Positions 39,895 through 55,018 of a DNA stretch of 64,000 nt are shown piece by piece. Positions within the stretch are counted from its first letter, which is position 1. Each line of letters opens with the position of its first letter. The position numbers and the translations under genes are program-made. The DNA is from Paramecium tetraurelia (lineage: Eukaryota > Ciliophora > Oligohymenophorea > Peniculida > Parameciidae), in NCBI RefSeq assembly GCF_000165425.1, contig NW_001799555.1, positions 3,102 through 67,101 of the forward strand, written 5' to 3'. The notes beneath the pieces were generated by a model. The model had not been told where the DNA came from, ran no database searches, and saw only the letters and a list, made by a program, of their open reading frames with translations.

Positions 39895-40158
39895 TCACTC
39901 TACAAAATTTGTGAGCGAGCTTGAATAATGTGAAATTATACATAGTTTTTCACTTAAATTCATAATTTACTTTTGACATTCATTTTGAAGAATTTAGTTT
40001 TATTGCCGAAATTCATTAATTTATCTAACCAGCTGTTCTTTTTCATCTTTAAAAGCAGGAGTTATAGGTTCTGAATCACTCAAACGACCAATATTGTGAA
40101 TATCATGATCTTCATTCTCTTAGAACAAACTCAGAATTTACATTATAGAATAACTCAT
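39895..40158 (-). CDS. hypothetical 87-residue coiled-coil protein
   Basis: A complete frame starts MSYSIMQILSLFQENEDHD and ends at TGA 39895-39897. Residues 40-75 (QLVRQINEFRQQNQILQNE) have a heptad-like spacing of hydrophobic residues, suggesting a short coiled coil. No family was recognised. Its isolation in a gene-poor stretch means it could be an exon of a larger, unrecognised gene. Confidence 0.45.
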
Positions 40159-41654
40159 TGTATTATTTATTTAATTTAATGTCAGATGACATCAAATTTA
40201 TGTGAATTAATTAGTAAAAAGGAATAATCCATATGTAGAAAATCATTGTAAGAATACTATATAAAATATAAATTTTGAAATGACTATACTACTTAACTAA
40301 TTATTTAATTATTTAAAAACAATTCTTGTTCATGACATAAAATTTATTAAATTTATCAAATTTAAATTATTTGATACTATTCCATATATAAAAACTATAC
40401 AAATACTATTTTATCAAAAAGTTGCAAAGGCTGCATGTGAAGCCAATTCTGACGAAAGTATTTCATAAATTATTCAATAGAAAAGAAATTATAGATTTTA
40501 GGTTAAAATAGAGTTTTTTTCATTATTATTTAACAGCTTTGGTCACTCTATATTATTTATATTAATACTTTTATTCATTTCCAAAAACAAATATTTATTA
40601 ATATTTCAAACTAAAACAAACGAGAATAATTATATTATGGATCAATTTCTTAGAAGAAACTCTTGGGATTAAATTTATTAGATTTTTCCCTGGTTTCTTT
40701 GATAAATAGTATATAGTTCTTGAAGATGGTGCGAATAGTTTTATATCCTTAACTTTTGCTCAAAAAAATTTAAATAAATAAAATAGCTGACTAAGCATTG
40801 AGTTGCAAATTTGTGAATAGAGCAATACACTATTGGCCTTTAAAATAAATGGTTTTATTAGTGAGTAGCTAGAATTAATATAAGTATTTGATCTTTTTGC
40901 TTGAAATATATTTGGCAACCTAACTTTCTAAAGAGAATATTATATAATAATTATGTTATTTGAATAGATCTTAAATTATTCGATTAACAATTAACTAATA
41001 TAATTTAAAGCATTAAATCAAAACAAAAGACTTAACTTAATTAAAATTATTATTTAATATGACAACTTCTTAGTTCCAAATTGCTTAAAATACTATATTT
41101 AAATTTTAGTAAAAAAGTGAATAGTATAAATACTCAATTTCATCTTTATAATGGTAATTTAATAAAGAAATCTGGATTAAAATAAAAAAAAGATTTCGGT
41201 GTTATTTTCTTTATTTAATCTTATTTAAAAGTTTAGGATTGAGGTATTTATAAGCTAAGTATATGGTAATTTTAAATGATTTTGTAGAAATAGCTGTATT
41301 TATTTATAATTCCTTTATCACGTTACCTTTTTAATTAATTAAGTGCTTATGAAAAGTGGTTCATTCTCATAGGGCAACCTAATAAGGTTATTATAGTAAA
41401 TATAAGCGCATAAAATGTTAATTTCCTGATTAAAAGAAGATAATTAAATTTGGAGGATAGTTGAGTGTGAATTATGGAGAATGCATATATGAATATAGAG
41501 ATGATAAGATAATCAAGTTTATTAAGGAACTTAAATAATAATATGAAAAAATCATAACATTAGCAATTAATAATTACTCTATATATATATATTTATTAAT
41601 ATAGTAATTTTAGCATTTAAGAAAATTATTTTTTATTTATTCTTGATAAAATAG
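40159..41654. other. gene-poor stretch with open but start-less frames
   Basis: From about 40650 to 41350 a plus-strand frame stays open for over 200 codons (e.g. FKFQQKSEQYKYSISSLQWQ). Its only internal ATGs are late and no domain is visible. At about 41448-41540 another frame reads NYGECIYEYRDDKIIKFIKE. This may be a decayed gene or chance openness, since TGA is the only stop. Confidence 0.35.
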
Positions 41655-42829
41655 ATGATTTAATATCCCTTCTTTAGTTTACCCCCAAAATGTCACCAAG
41701 CAATACCAAGTGTGCCAAGAAAATTATTGAAAGATTAATATGAATTACTTTCTACCGATTTGGGATAAGGAACCTATGGAAAAGTGAAGTTAGCCATAAA
41801 TAGAGCAAATAACAAGAAATGTGCTATAAAAATAGTATTTATATCCTTATCGAACTTAGATCTCTAAAAGTTACATAAATTAATACAATGCAAAATAACA
41901 CATCGATAATGAAATCAATTACCTCTAATGTTGTAAACACAAGAACATTGTAGAGTTTATAGAAACGTTTGAGGATAAGGAAAATGTTTACATTGTGTTG
42001 GAATACTGTTAGAATGGAACTTTGTATGAGATGATTAAAAAGAAAAAAGTCTTTAGTGAAGATGAAGCCTTTTCATATTTTTATTAGATAGCCCAAGCCA
42101 TACAGTATTTGCACGAGAAAGACATAGTGCACAGAGATATCAAGTCAGACAATGTGTTGTTATAGAATAACACAGTAAAGTTATGTGATTTCAATTGGTC
42201 AATATATTTGCCAAATGGAGGCAAAGCCAAACCTTGTATATGTGGGACTACTGAATACATGCCTCCTGAAGTGGTCAAAAAGTAGAAGCACGACAAAGGA
42301 GTTGATGTGTGGGCACTCGGAATATTATTACATGTAAGAATTCTTAGGATAATATTAGTACATGCTGCATGGAGAATTGCTATTCAAAGCCAAGAACAAA
42401 GAAGAATTGCATGAGAAGATATGTAATAAGCATTTGATAAAATTGAATGATAACTTATCAAGTGAGTGCAAATAATTGTTACTCTAAATGCTTGCTCATT
42501 CAAAACGAATCAATATTTAGTAAGTCCTGAATTCTGAGTGGGTAATTAAAATGCTTACGAATAAAAATATTTCACATCCATTAGAGTTGACTCCTATTAA
42601 AAACAGATCCAGTGCTTATGAATTAACTAGATTTAGTGTGATTTCAGAATCGACTTGTTTCTCTAGTTCGAAATTCACTACTAAATCCTATGACATCGAA
42701 TCTCCGTTCAAATAATCCAATAATTGCGTAAAATAAGCACCCCAGCCCTAATAACCTCTAAAGGTGAAGAGCACTGCCTTGGATCAAAAGATTACTGCAT
42801 TTAGAGTTGAAAAAAGACAAATTGAATGA
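41655..42829 (+). CDS. Aurora-like Ser/Thr protein kinase with DFN instead of DFG
   Basis: Introns of 25 nt at 41835-41859 and 42334-42358 leave 374 residues. The kinase domain has GQGTYGKVKLA, CAIKI, HRDIKSDNVLL, CDFNWSIYLP, CGTTEYMPPEVV and DVWALGILLHYMLHGELLF. The DFxWS plus GTxxYMPPE pattern resembles Aurora kinases. Gly of DFG is replaced by Asn (42193-42195), and HRDxKPEN is HRDIKSDN. The Lys, HRD Asp and DFG Asp are present, so activity is possible. The C-terminal 110 residues are Ser/Thr/Gln-rich and probably regulatory. It is followed after 74 bases by a second kinase gene in the same direction. Aurora kinases act in mitosis and cilia; that role is inferred from the family only. Confidence 0.85.
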
Positions 42830-42903
42830 AGAATTAAAACTTATTTATTTTTTAATGTAATATTATAAATCATTTTTGTTAAATTAATTATTTGTATTAT
42901 AAG

Positions 42904-44608
42904 ATGGAGTATATTGCATATACCGATGCAAAATTTTAATTTCTGGGAACTCGTAAACACTTCTTTCGGGATAAACAATATTATGTGAGTGTTTTTGAGG
43001 ATTGCTTTATTATGGGCAATGTAATTCTCAAAAATTATTTGATTAGACATGCGATACACAATCGCCAAAGTACAAAATAAGTTTTGATCTCAATATCAAA
43101 TTGAATTGGGACTTGAAAAAGTAGGAAAATAATGTAATTATCTAATCATTTGTTTTTCCATACAAAAATTCATTTAAGACTCTCTATGCTAATCATGATG
43201 ATTTGATGAAGTAACTTCAATATTTTAATCTTATATTTGTCAGATTCAAAGAACTTCTTGGTCAATCAGTGACTTATGAAGGCATTGGCGATCTCTATCT
43301 TCCAATTTTGTAAATTGGGAAAGGCAGTTCAGCTAAAGTAATATGCATTTTAATTTCAGGTTTATAGTGCTTAAAACATTTTGAATTAAAATATTTATGC
43401 GATCAAAGCCATAGAGAAATCATTTTTAAATAAAACTGAAAAAGGCTCTGGTTTAGTAATTCTAACATTTTTATCAATTAGGCTGCTTATAAAATGGAAG
43501 TGCAGATCCTTAAAATCTTATCTCCTTATTCTTAGAACTTTCTCACCTTAAAGGAGATATTTGAAGGTGATCACACTTTCTATTTGGTGACAGACTATCT
43601 AGAGGGAACAACTCTGAGCGAAGAAATAGAAAAAGCCAAAGTAATATTGATTTTATAAATAGAATCTCCCAGATCATAGGCTGCCTATGTAAACCATCAG
43701 AGTATTAATGTACAAATTATTAACAAGTTTAGTTTTACTGCATGAAAACAACGTATTTCAAATATTATATAATGCAAGATCATTCATAGAGACCTCAAAC
43801 CAGACAATCTGATGTTTGCCAAAAAAAACGATTATTCTTCCTTAGTTTTGGTTGATTTTGGATTGGCTACTCTGGAAACCCTTGATAAGTATGCTTATTA
43901 AGTGAATGAATATTAGATTTCTGTTCCCTAAATGCGGCACTCCAGGATATGTTGCTCCTGAGGTTCTTAACTTAAATTATGAAAATAAATATACAACAAA
44001 AGTAGATATATTTAGTAGTGGTTGTATTCTATATAAATTGTTAACTGGAAAAAGCATTTTTGCAGGAAAAACCTTTGATGATGTCTTAAGAGCAAATAAA
44101 AAATGCTACATTGATTTGGATCTTCCATTTGATCATGTTTATATAACAGATCTTTCTCTTGTAATTAATTTATTTATTATTCTAGAATTTATTAGGATAA
44201 CTATTAAATAAAAATTCAAAGTAGAGAATTAGTGCCAGACAAGCACTTTGTCATCCATTTTTTGATTAGATCAATGAGCATAGCACTTAGGCTTTGTCCA
44301 CATTTATAACAAATGTAAAGTTTAGTCAAAATGGAAATCTGAATTTACAGTGTGAAGAATGGACGTCTAGATACGATATTGAGGAGTATCAGGTCAATAG
44401 TGAGATGAAGGAAGATGAATAGAATACTATTACAATTCCGCAGACGAAAAGATGTTCTTTAATGAGCGAAGTCTAATCTCTAACTAGATCTCCAATGAAA
44501 TTTTATCAAAAAGAACCACTATCTGCAATAAGATTCTTTAAGTTTATTGATTTGGCTAGTCCGAAGGGAGATTCAAATGAAATTATAAGTAATGATCTAC
44601 AGAGCTGA
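42904..44608 (+). CDS. Ser/Thr protein kinase with PH-like N-terminus
   Basis: Seven introns (26, 22, 26, 22, 26, 28 and 25 nt) fit and leave 509 residues in one frame. Residues 1-100 ([20 protein letters not shown]...) are beta-rich and resemble the PH-like leader seen in a large Paramecium kinase family (inference). The kinase has [54 protein letters not shown] and [12 protein letters not shown]; all catalytic residues are present. The C-terminal 100 residues are acidic and Ser/Thr-rich, without EF-hands. CAMK- or AGC-like by motif; substrate unknown. It has the most introns of any gene resolved in this window. Confidence 0.85.
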
Positions 44609-44763
44609 ATTTACTCAATTAATTATAACAAATTTGATTATTTTAATAAAGTTGAATTGTGTTATAATTACATTTAATTTAGCAAGTGATTTAATTAAAT
44701 ATTGATAAAATCCAAGTATTTAGCAAACAATGTGAAAATCTATCTTATTATTATTTATTTAAT

Positions 44764-48005
<3,242 letters not shown>

Positions 48006-48045
48006 GAAATCATATTAAAAATACAAAATAATTTAACATTAAATA

Positions 48046-49384
48046 ATGTCTTTGGAATAAAAACAAAATTTACTAGTCAAAGAAATCATTGATAAAGGAT
48101 TTAACATAGACAACTTCTAAAAATTCATTGACCAACGTCACGACTTGGAAGAATGGGATTATGATGAATTAGTAGAAGTCATTAAGAAATTCTAAGATCA
48201 ATAGAACGATTACTTTTAAGTACTTAAATGTAATAGGACCATTCCAAACGCTATATCTAATTCAGAAAATTTGACCTCTACAGTTGTTGGTTATGAGAAA
48301 GTGTAAAAAGGGATTTTCATGAGCACATATGTCTATTTCAAAATTGAAACTAAACCAATCAATTGGGTTGTAAGAAGGACATATGAAGAATTTATAGCCC
48401 TCAAGAATATGCTTAATAAACATTACAATGTTCCAAATATCCCGAATCAACGAAAATCACCTGTTGAGTTTACCTACATCAAGTAGTTAAGACATTTGCA
48501 AATGTTCTTGAATTTTGTTTTATTAGATCAAGAAATTAGAAGTCTTCCTGTTATTTAAGACTTTTTATCCCTTGATTCATTTCAACCTAATTAGGTAATT
48601 CCTTTTACAACTTTAAGTGGAGATTTCGGTATCAGAATTAATAAGTAAATTGCTTGTTTTATAAAATAATCTGATTACTTCTTAAACAATGTTTCGCCAT
48701 TGTAAAAAAAAGCATATAAACTAGTTAAATAATTGATGAAAAACATGCAATAGCAAAATCAGACCATGTTCTAATTATCAGATGTATATAAAGAATTATT
48801 TAAAGAGTCAAAAGCCTAAAACGCAAGGTTGAAAGATTGCTATATCATTGCAAGTCACCTTTTTGAATAATTGTCTAAAATACAAACCGATAACATCAAA
48901 ATTTTGAATGAAACAATATATGCATAGTAAAGGTTTTAGTTTCATCAAATCGCACCATTGAAGGATATTTTGAACTAAAGGGAAAAACATTATAACCAAG
49001 TGTTTGACTTCTCAAATAAACTAAAAGCAAAAAAAGAAAAATTATATTAATAAGGCGAGGTTGTTAAATGGGATCTAGATGAAAGTTATCTTGATAGTTT
49101 TAAATTAGAATAAATTAAATCAACTCCATAAATCGCATTCTAATGCATGTGTAAAACTGTAAAAAATACTATAAATATCTTAGGATAATTCTCATTTATA
49201 AGTCCTTAAAAACTAATTTGGCTAGATTAATTTGAGGGCTTATGAAGCAATTGAGTCCGTAATTAAATATACCTCCACTCAATTTAAAGATCATCTTGAA
49301 AAATTTGCACAACTGATGACGACATCTATCCATTAATATCAAAAATTATGGTCTGACACATTGGAAAACCTAGCTATATCATGA
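48046..49384 (+). CDS. sorting nexin (PX domain plus BAR-like coiled coil)
   Basis: One 25-nt intron near the 3' end leaves 437 residues. The PX domain spans about residues 85-175, with YVYFKIETKPINWVVRRTYE (R-R-x-[FY]-x-E-F motif) and QMFLNFVLLDQEIRSLPVIQ. The PPxxK loop is weak (VPNIPNQ). Residues about 210-437 are long helices rich in Lys/Gln/Glu, typical of a BAR domain. Such sorting nexins bind phosphoinositides and shape endosomal tubules, e.g. in retromer. The exact class (SNX1/2/5/Vps5-like) is not fixed. It begins 40 bases after the SERCA stop. Confidence 0.82.
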
Positions 49385-49662
49385 ACTTTTGTTTTATTAT
49401 GTATAAATATAGAGATTATCAGTTTTGATAAAAACATAATTATATACTCTAACCTGAATTAATATTATAATTTATAAATTTATGATAAAATAAATAGTGT
49501 CTTCTGAGTTAATTACCATTGTTTTGAAATGAATTATCTTTAAACTGATATTTTTCAATCAAATGCTATATTATTAATTAGGTTTCTTATAAAAATGATT
49601 CATTTTAATTAGGCTTAAAATTTCTGTTTGAGTTCCAATATTTTAATTAACAATAATTATAA

Positions 49663-51027
49663 ATGCTAATACTATTCTTTTTTCTTGTGTTAACTTAACA
49701 ATAAAAGGATGTAGAATTTGATAAAGATTATTATTGGACGTTGATTGATAGAATCTCTGGTGATAATATCTATAGGATCAAAAATTTAACCAGTCCTTAT
49801 TATTATGTCTAAGTTACTTTGTTTTAAGACGATTGGTCTTTTTTACTTATTTATGATCTTAATTAAATTCCAATTTTAAACTCCTCTAAGGGTGACTACA
49901 TAAGGTATTACAATAGATAGATAATGAATAAGTTTTTATGAAAAGAGAAGAACCAGATTCCTTAAAATCGAACCCAATGGCAAAATTATTTACATCACAG
50001 CACATTCTAATAGCTCTAGGGGAAATTATAATATAACCATATGGGGAAGCAAAGATGAGTATTGTGACAACAGTTGCTCGAATTTAGGAGAGTGCTATGT
50101 AAATATCAGTTCTATAAAAGGACGATGGATGCGAATGTATAGCTGGGTATGTAGGATCTGATTGTCATTAACAGGCGTTGGAAATTCTAGAGGATAAAAA
50201 TTACATATACTTTTACGGAGATGAGACTTAATTCTTCTATCTGAACATAGATAATTACGATTAAATGGACATTGAATTGAAGCTAAGTGTAAATTATAAA
50301 CTCAAAAATAGACTAACAGCTACTAAGGGATTGAAATAATATTGCAACTAACCAATGCGATAATCATTCCAAGCTAATATCAATTGAGTAAAGAAGAGAG
50401 CTATATATAACAATACAAAATATATGACACTTAGCCATAAGAGCTTATCTATCGTAGTCTTAGTTCTTCCAACGACAATATTTAGCTGGTTTTTGTAGCA
50501 AGACCTATAAATAGTCCCTTGGATACAATTGTTAGCACTTTAACGATAGAACTCTCAAAATATGATAAGTCCGAAAATACCTTTTCTATAATTGTAATAA
50601 TTATTATTGTCGTTGTCATCTCAGTAGCAGTGATTATAATTATTATATTGTTTTTTGTATGCAAAAGCGTTAGAAAGAGAAAAATGCTAAGAATGTAAGC
50701 AAGGTTAAGAATGGCTAGATTAGAAGGTTAGCAATAAAATCAGATCACTCAATAACAAGATTATGAGAATCTTTATGATTTACTCACTCCAATTCCTTTA
50801 TAAGATTGTAATAATTAAGATAGTTGTGCCATTTGTTTAGACAACTTAAACAATAATTAAGAAGTCAGATAAACCCATTGCCAGTATTCAATACTCATTA
50901 ATTTAGTCATAATTTTCATTCTCTTTGTATAAGAGAGTGGCTTTAGAAAAATAAAAAAGAATGTCCTGTTTGTAGATCAAATTTGGCGATTAAAGATGTT
51001 AAGACCCATCAAGAACCAAATCAATGA
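49663..51027 (+). CDS. EGF-like, single-pass membrane RING-H2 protein (probable E3 ubiquitin ligase)
   Basis: Four introns (28, 22, 23 and 23 nt) leave 422 residues. The signal peptide is MLILFFLVLT. The lumenal part has an EGF-like module CDNSCSNLGECY...CECIAGYVGSDC. A membrane helix lies at about 283-308 (IIIIVVVISVAVIIIIILFF), followed by basic residues KSVRKRK. The cytosolic RING-H2 at about 362-405 reads CAICLDNL, THCHHNFHSLC and CPVCRSN, with the full C3H2C3 ligand set; the intron falls inside it. The layout resembles Goliath/RNF13-type PA-TM-RING ligases of endosomes, but with EGF in place of a clear PA domain. Target unknown. Confidence 0.85.
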
Positions 51028-51996
51028 ATAACATCTCTTAATTTAAATATATACCATTTTTCTAAATTAAAACATTCACCTAATTTAATTTCTTATCATT
51101 TGAAAAATAATTATTCAACCTTGTACCCTTTCTTTAATTCGAATACAATTCTACATAAGTAATCAATAGATTAAAAAAGAATAATAATTTATAATTAATC
51201 GGAATTTTCGGTTAAAATCAACCAAAACAAATAATAACTAAATTTTGATTCTCAAGAGGATAAACTTATTAAATAAATTGAAAATGTGAAGTAAAAAAGA
51301 ATTTAATAAAATAAGGAAGTTCTAAATAAAATACATCAATTATAACAGGATAAAATCTGTCATTATTATTACAAATCTCAGTAATTCTGTTTGTATTTAA
51401 TTTTATTCAGCAATAATCCAATCATACATAATGAAAATTGAAAAATCTCTTCTATCTCAAAGGAATTGATGTTCTTAGATAGAATATATAAAAAGTAAAC
51501 TTCTAATCATAAAACAGAGTATTAAAGAATATCCTGAAAATATGTTGATAAGTCGACTATTTAGAGAGATGGTAATCACAATAATTTAAGAGTCCTATTC
51601 TAATTGACAGATCACTCCTCACTCCATGAAGAGTTTAAATTCTTAGAGAGAGAAATTCAATAATTGATAATATCTTTCTTTGATTAAGATACTTTAAAAA
51701 TATAAAAGAATATTAAATCTCTTCTTTTTAAATATTATATGAAAGAAAAATATGTATTAACTTAATTAATGATATCAGATTGATTTATTAATGTTGATCA
51801 AAAGCACTTTAACTCTTTTTCTTACAAATCTTGAAGTAGATTTAATGATTCATTTCTCTCTTTAAGCTCTTCAATTACTTTTGCATACATACACTAAATT
51901 AATTATTATTCTATACTATTGAGTATGGATTTCTTTTTAGACTCTTATACATTTGTTTTACGTTTGGATTTAGTTTCTTTTATAAATCCATAAACA
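51028..51996 (+). pseudogene. possible decayed BTB/T1-domain (KCTD-like) gene
   Basis: Several plus-strand pieces look coding but do not join. A Gln/Lys coiled-coil segment (KLIKQIENVKQKRIQQNKE) lies at about 51258-51314. IKEYPENMLISRLFREM at about 51523-51573 resembles the BTB/T1 block KYPxSMLxxMF. YVDKSTIQRDGNHNNLRVLF with EEFKFLEREIQQL at about 51543-51665 resembles IDRDGxxFxxILxFL...EAEFY. TGA codons interrupt the joins and no GT-AG pair of usual size bridges them. No suitable start codon was found. A missed intron arrangement or sequence errors could also explain this. The last 200 bases before 51997 hold nothing recognisable. Confidence 0.3.
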
Positions 51997-54845
51997 TCAA
52001 TTCCAAAATATAATTATACTTTAAATTTACTGTGCCTTCAAAATCTATTTATTATTTTAGAATATACTTTCTTAATCGTTGCTTTCACAATATATCTATG
52101 CTAATCCCTTCTCTGTTTGATTCTTTAAATACTCTACCAAGAACCATGATTTATTTGGATCTTGACTAAGTACATAAGCTATCCAACATATTTAGGGCGA
52201 TTACAATTAAATTATATCTTGTAACTCAACTAGTCTTTAAAAATATAAAAATTTCTTGGTTAAATAATGAATGTAGGTAATAAAAAAAATTATTTAATCT
52301 TAATCCAATTTTAATGCTACTTTACATATCTCTTCCTTTTCCTAAGAAAATCTTAAAAGATTTAAAAAAATTAATGAAATTTCATTCTTATACTTAATTA
52401 AAATCTTTTTCCTTTATTATTGATCTGTGAAACGAACACTTTTTAATTACTTTGATTCTTGCATCAAATTTTATAAAGTTTCATTTATGGCATTTTATTA
52501 TAAAAACAAGAGAAAAATTAATAATATCGATCGTTTAGACAATGAAAATGGCTAAATCTCCTTCTTATATTGGAAAAGATATTCAATATTTTACCACTTA
52601 TTTCTTGACTGCCTATACAGATTTCTTAATTTTAAAACTAAAGTGCTCTCACTAATAATTGTCTCTTCTCCATAAGCCGTTAGTGCTTCCTAAAATAATT
52701 AAAATATAAATGTTACTTTTATTATATTAAGTGAAGTTTCATATGAATTCTAATGGATAAATTAAAAATAGAGGATCATTAACTTTTATTTCTTAGATTT
52801 AGCAAATAGCTTTATTTAAGAGATGAGCTGAACTTGAAACTATTATTTTTTAAGTGATTCTATTTCTTAGTAAAGAATCCAAAGAACTAAATTATTTTAT
52901 TAATCTTTTAATATATTTTTGATCTGCTTTAATCCAGATTTTAATTCTTACTATAATACCTAATTTGGTGCAATTATATCATTGTTTAAATATAAAATGC
53001 CATAAAGCATAAATAGATACACCAATAAAAACTAATTATTAATCTGTTAGTAAACTTTTTCCAGTAATCGTTTTACATATACAAATTATGATAAGTTATT
53101 TTTAAATTTACATTAAAAGATGCTTTGATATTTAATGAAAAATTCATTCTAGTGATAATCAAAGCTAATTTTATTATAACACATATCAGCACTATGAAAT
53201 TAATTTATTTAAGGTAAAATATATGAATCAATTGGAGGATACCCAATTTATTGTAATAAAATACTAACAAGATTAAGTTTAGATTCTTAATCATTGAAAA
53301 TGTAAAGGTATGGTTCAATATCTTCATAAATTACTGCTGCATCAACATTTTACTCAATCCATTCTATATCAAAACGTTAATTTGCTGGTCTCCATCTTTT
53401 TAACTATTAAAAGGAAAGGAATTATTAGATTTAATCCTCTTGCTCTTATATTTATTGACTCAAATCAAAATACCCAATAAAATCATCCTTTAATTCAGGT
53501 GTGTCGATCCACCCATATTCATTTTATTCTCCAGTTCTCACATTCATATCCCAATAATTTCTAAATTCTTTAACTTTTTCTTCTAAATCATAGGTCCTTT
53601 GTAAATGTTTAGGAGCAAATAAATTCATTTCACATAATGCTTAAAGAATTCCAACAGATCTTTCTTTAAAACCCATTTCACTTTCATAAAAAGCTATTTA
53701 TTATATTAATTCGATATAAATTCTTTTGAATAGTTAAACGAGTTGTGCCCTTGTAGTTTCATTAATCAGCTTTTATAAATTAGCTATATGTTTATTAGCT
53801 TCAATTCTTAACATTGTGGCACTAAATATTTCTGTTTTGAGTTTATGGTCAAGAAATAAAATCCATATTGGTTGTATATGAACATATTTTGAAAATAACT
53901 CAGACCAACAATTATCTATTTCTTTATGTAATTCATCATTTCTTAGCTCTAAATTTTACATTAGAGAGATTTTATAAGCTAATACCCATGGATGATCGGC
54001 GAGCACTTCTGATACTTGCTCCAATTTTTGTAAAATCGATAATCTTCGATTTGCCAACAATAAAGGTTCATTATAGCCTTATAATTCTGCAATTTTTTCT
54101 TAAATTAATAAAAATTCTTTCCAAATATCTAAATCATTCACATTTGTCTGAAGTTAGTTTTATAATTCTAAATTTCGCTCTTAGAGCTTTTAATCTTTGG
54201 AGATAGGATCAACTTCAATCAATTAATTATTAAAAGGTACAAAGTCCTCATTGCAAAGCTTAGATTGAGGTTATATCACATAGGATTTTTCTTGTTAAAT
54301 GTATGCAGTCTCAGTATATCGAGCATATTCAAATGTTTATTTTTCTCTTGTTCTTGTGACACTATCAAGAATCGAATTCACTTTTTTTTGATTTTTCATC
54401 CCCAATATTCTTTATCTAGAAATAATAAAATTTGAGTACTGATTTGTTCTGACATAGTGAGGAATGTCTTACTCCAGAAAACCATAAGCTAAAATTTAAT
54501 TATTACCTATTGGAAGTACTTAAACAGATAATAAGCCAACTCCCATTTCATGCTTATAAATAAATGATTTTGAAGTGTCTATTTTATATTCTACAGAAAA
54601 AATCAATATGAAAATACTTAATTACAATTTTCCAATTTTGAATCATAATAGGCTTCAATCTCTTCTTCTGTAAACTTTATCGCAATCTGTTATTAAGCTT
54701 AAGATAATTTTTCCTTTTTTTTATCTTTTTTCTTTTTCTCCTTTTAATTTTCAATAATGTTATTTTCTACAATATTCTCTTATTATTTTAGTTAATTTTA
54801 GACAAATGACTTGCCTACATTCAACCATTCTTCATCTTCACTCAT
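51997..54845 (-). CDS. NRDE2: NRDE-2 family protein (nuclear RNAi / RNA surveillance)
   Basis: A 35-nt intron near 54571-54646 joins the first exon to a long frame, giving about 937 residues. It starts MSEDEEWLNVGKSF and has a Lys-rich segment. Family blocks follow: NNQILAYGFLEQDIPHYVR, a HAT/TPR-like helical repeat region (NDLDIWKEFLLIQEKIAELQ, LANRRLSILQKLEQ) and FKERSVGILQALCEMNLFAP followed by FRNYWDMNVRTGEQNEYGW, close to the ERAVALFQALxEFNxF...FExFWE signature of NRDE2. In nematodes NRDE-2 works in nuclear small-RNA silencing; in other eukaryotes it interacts with the exosome helicase Mtr4. In Paramecium a role in small-RNA pathways is plausible but inferred. The C-terminal third is divergent. 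A 27-nt stretch (gtaacattta...) may be a frame-neutral intron. Confidence 0.75.
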
Positions 54846-55018
54846 TGCAATAATAAATTTTATTTTAATAAGTATAAAAATATTAGTCATATTGTTTTTT
54901 TTGAAAAGGACTAGGCATATTAGAGTAAATAGAATAGTAATTTAAATAAGAAAGTTTATTCTCAAAAAGAAATTATTTTTATAATATTTTATCTAATATA
55001 CTACAGATCAAATTATAA

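Noticed and set aside
53868-54206. Plus-strand 112-codon frame
   Set aside because: It is antisense to the NRDE2 gene, whose conserved motifs lie in the opposite frame.
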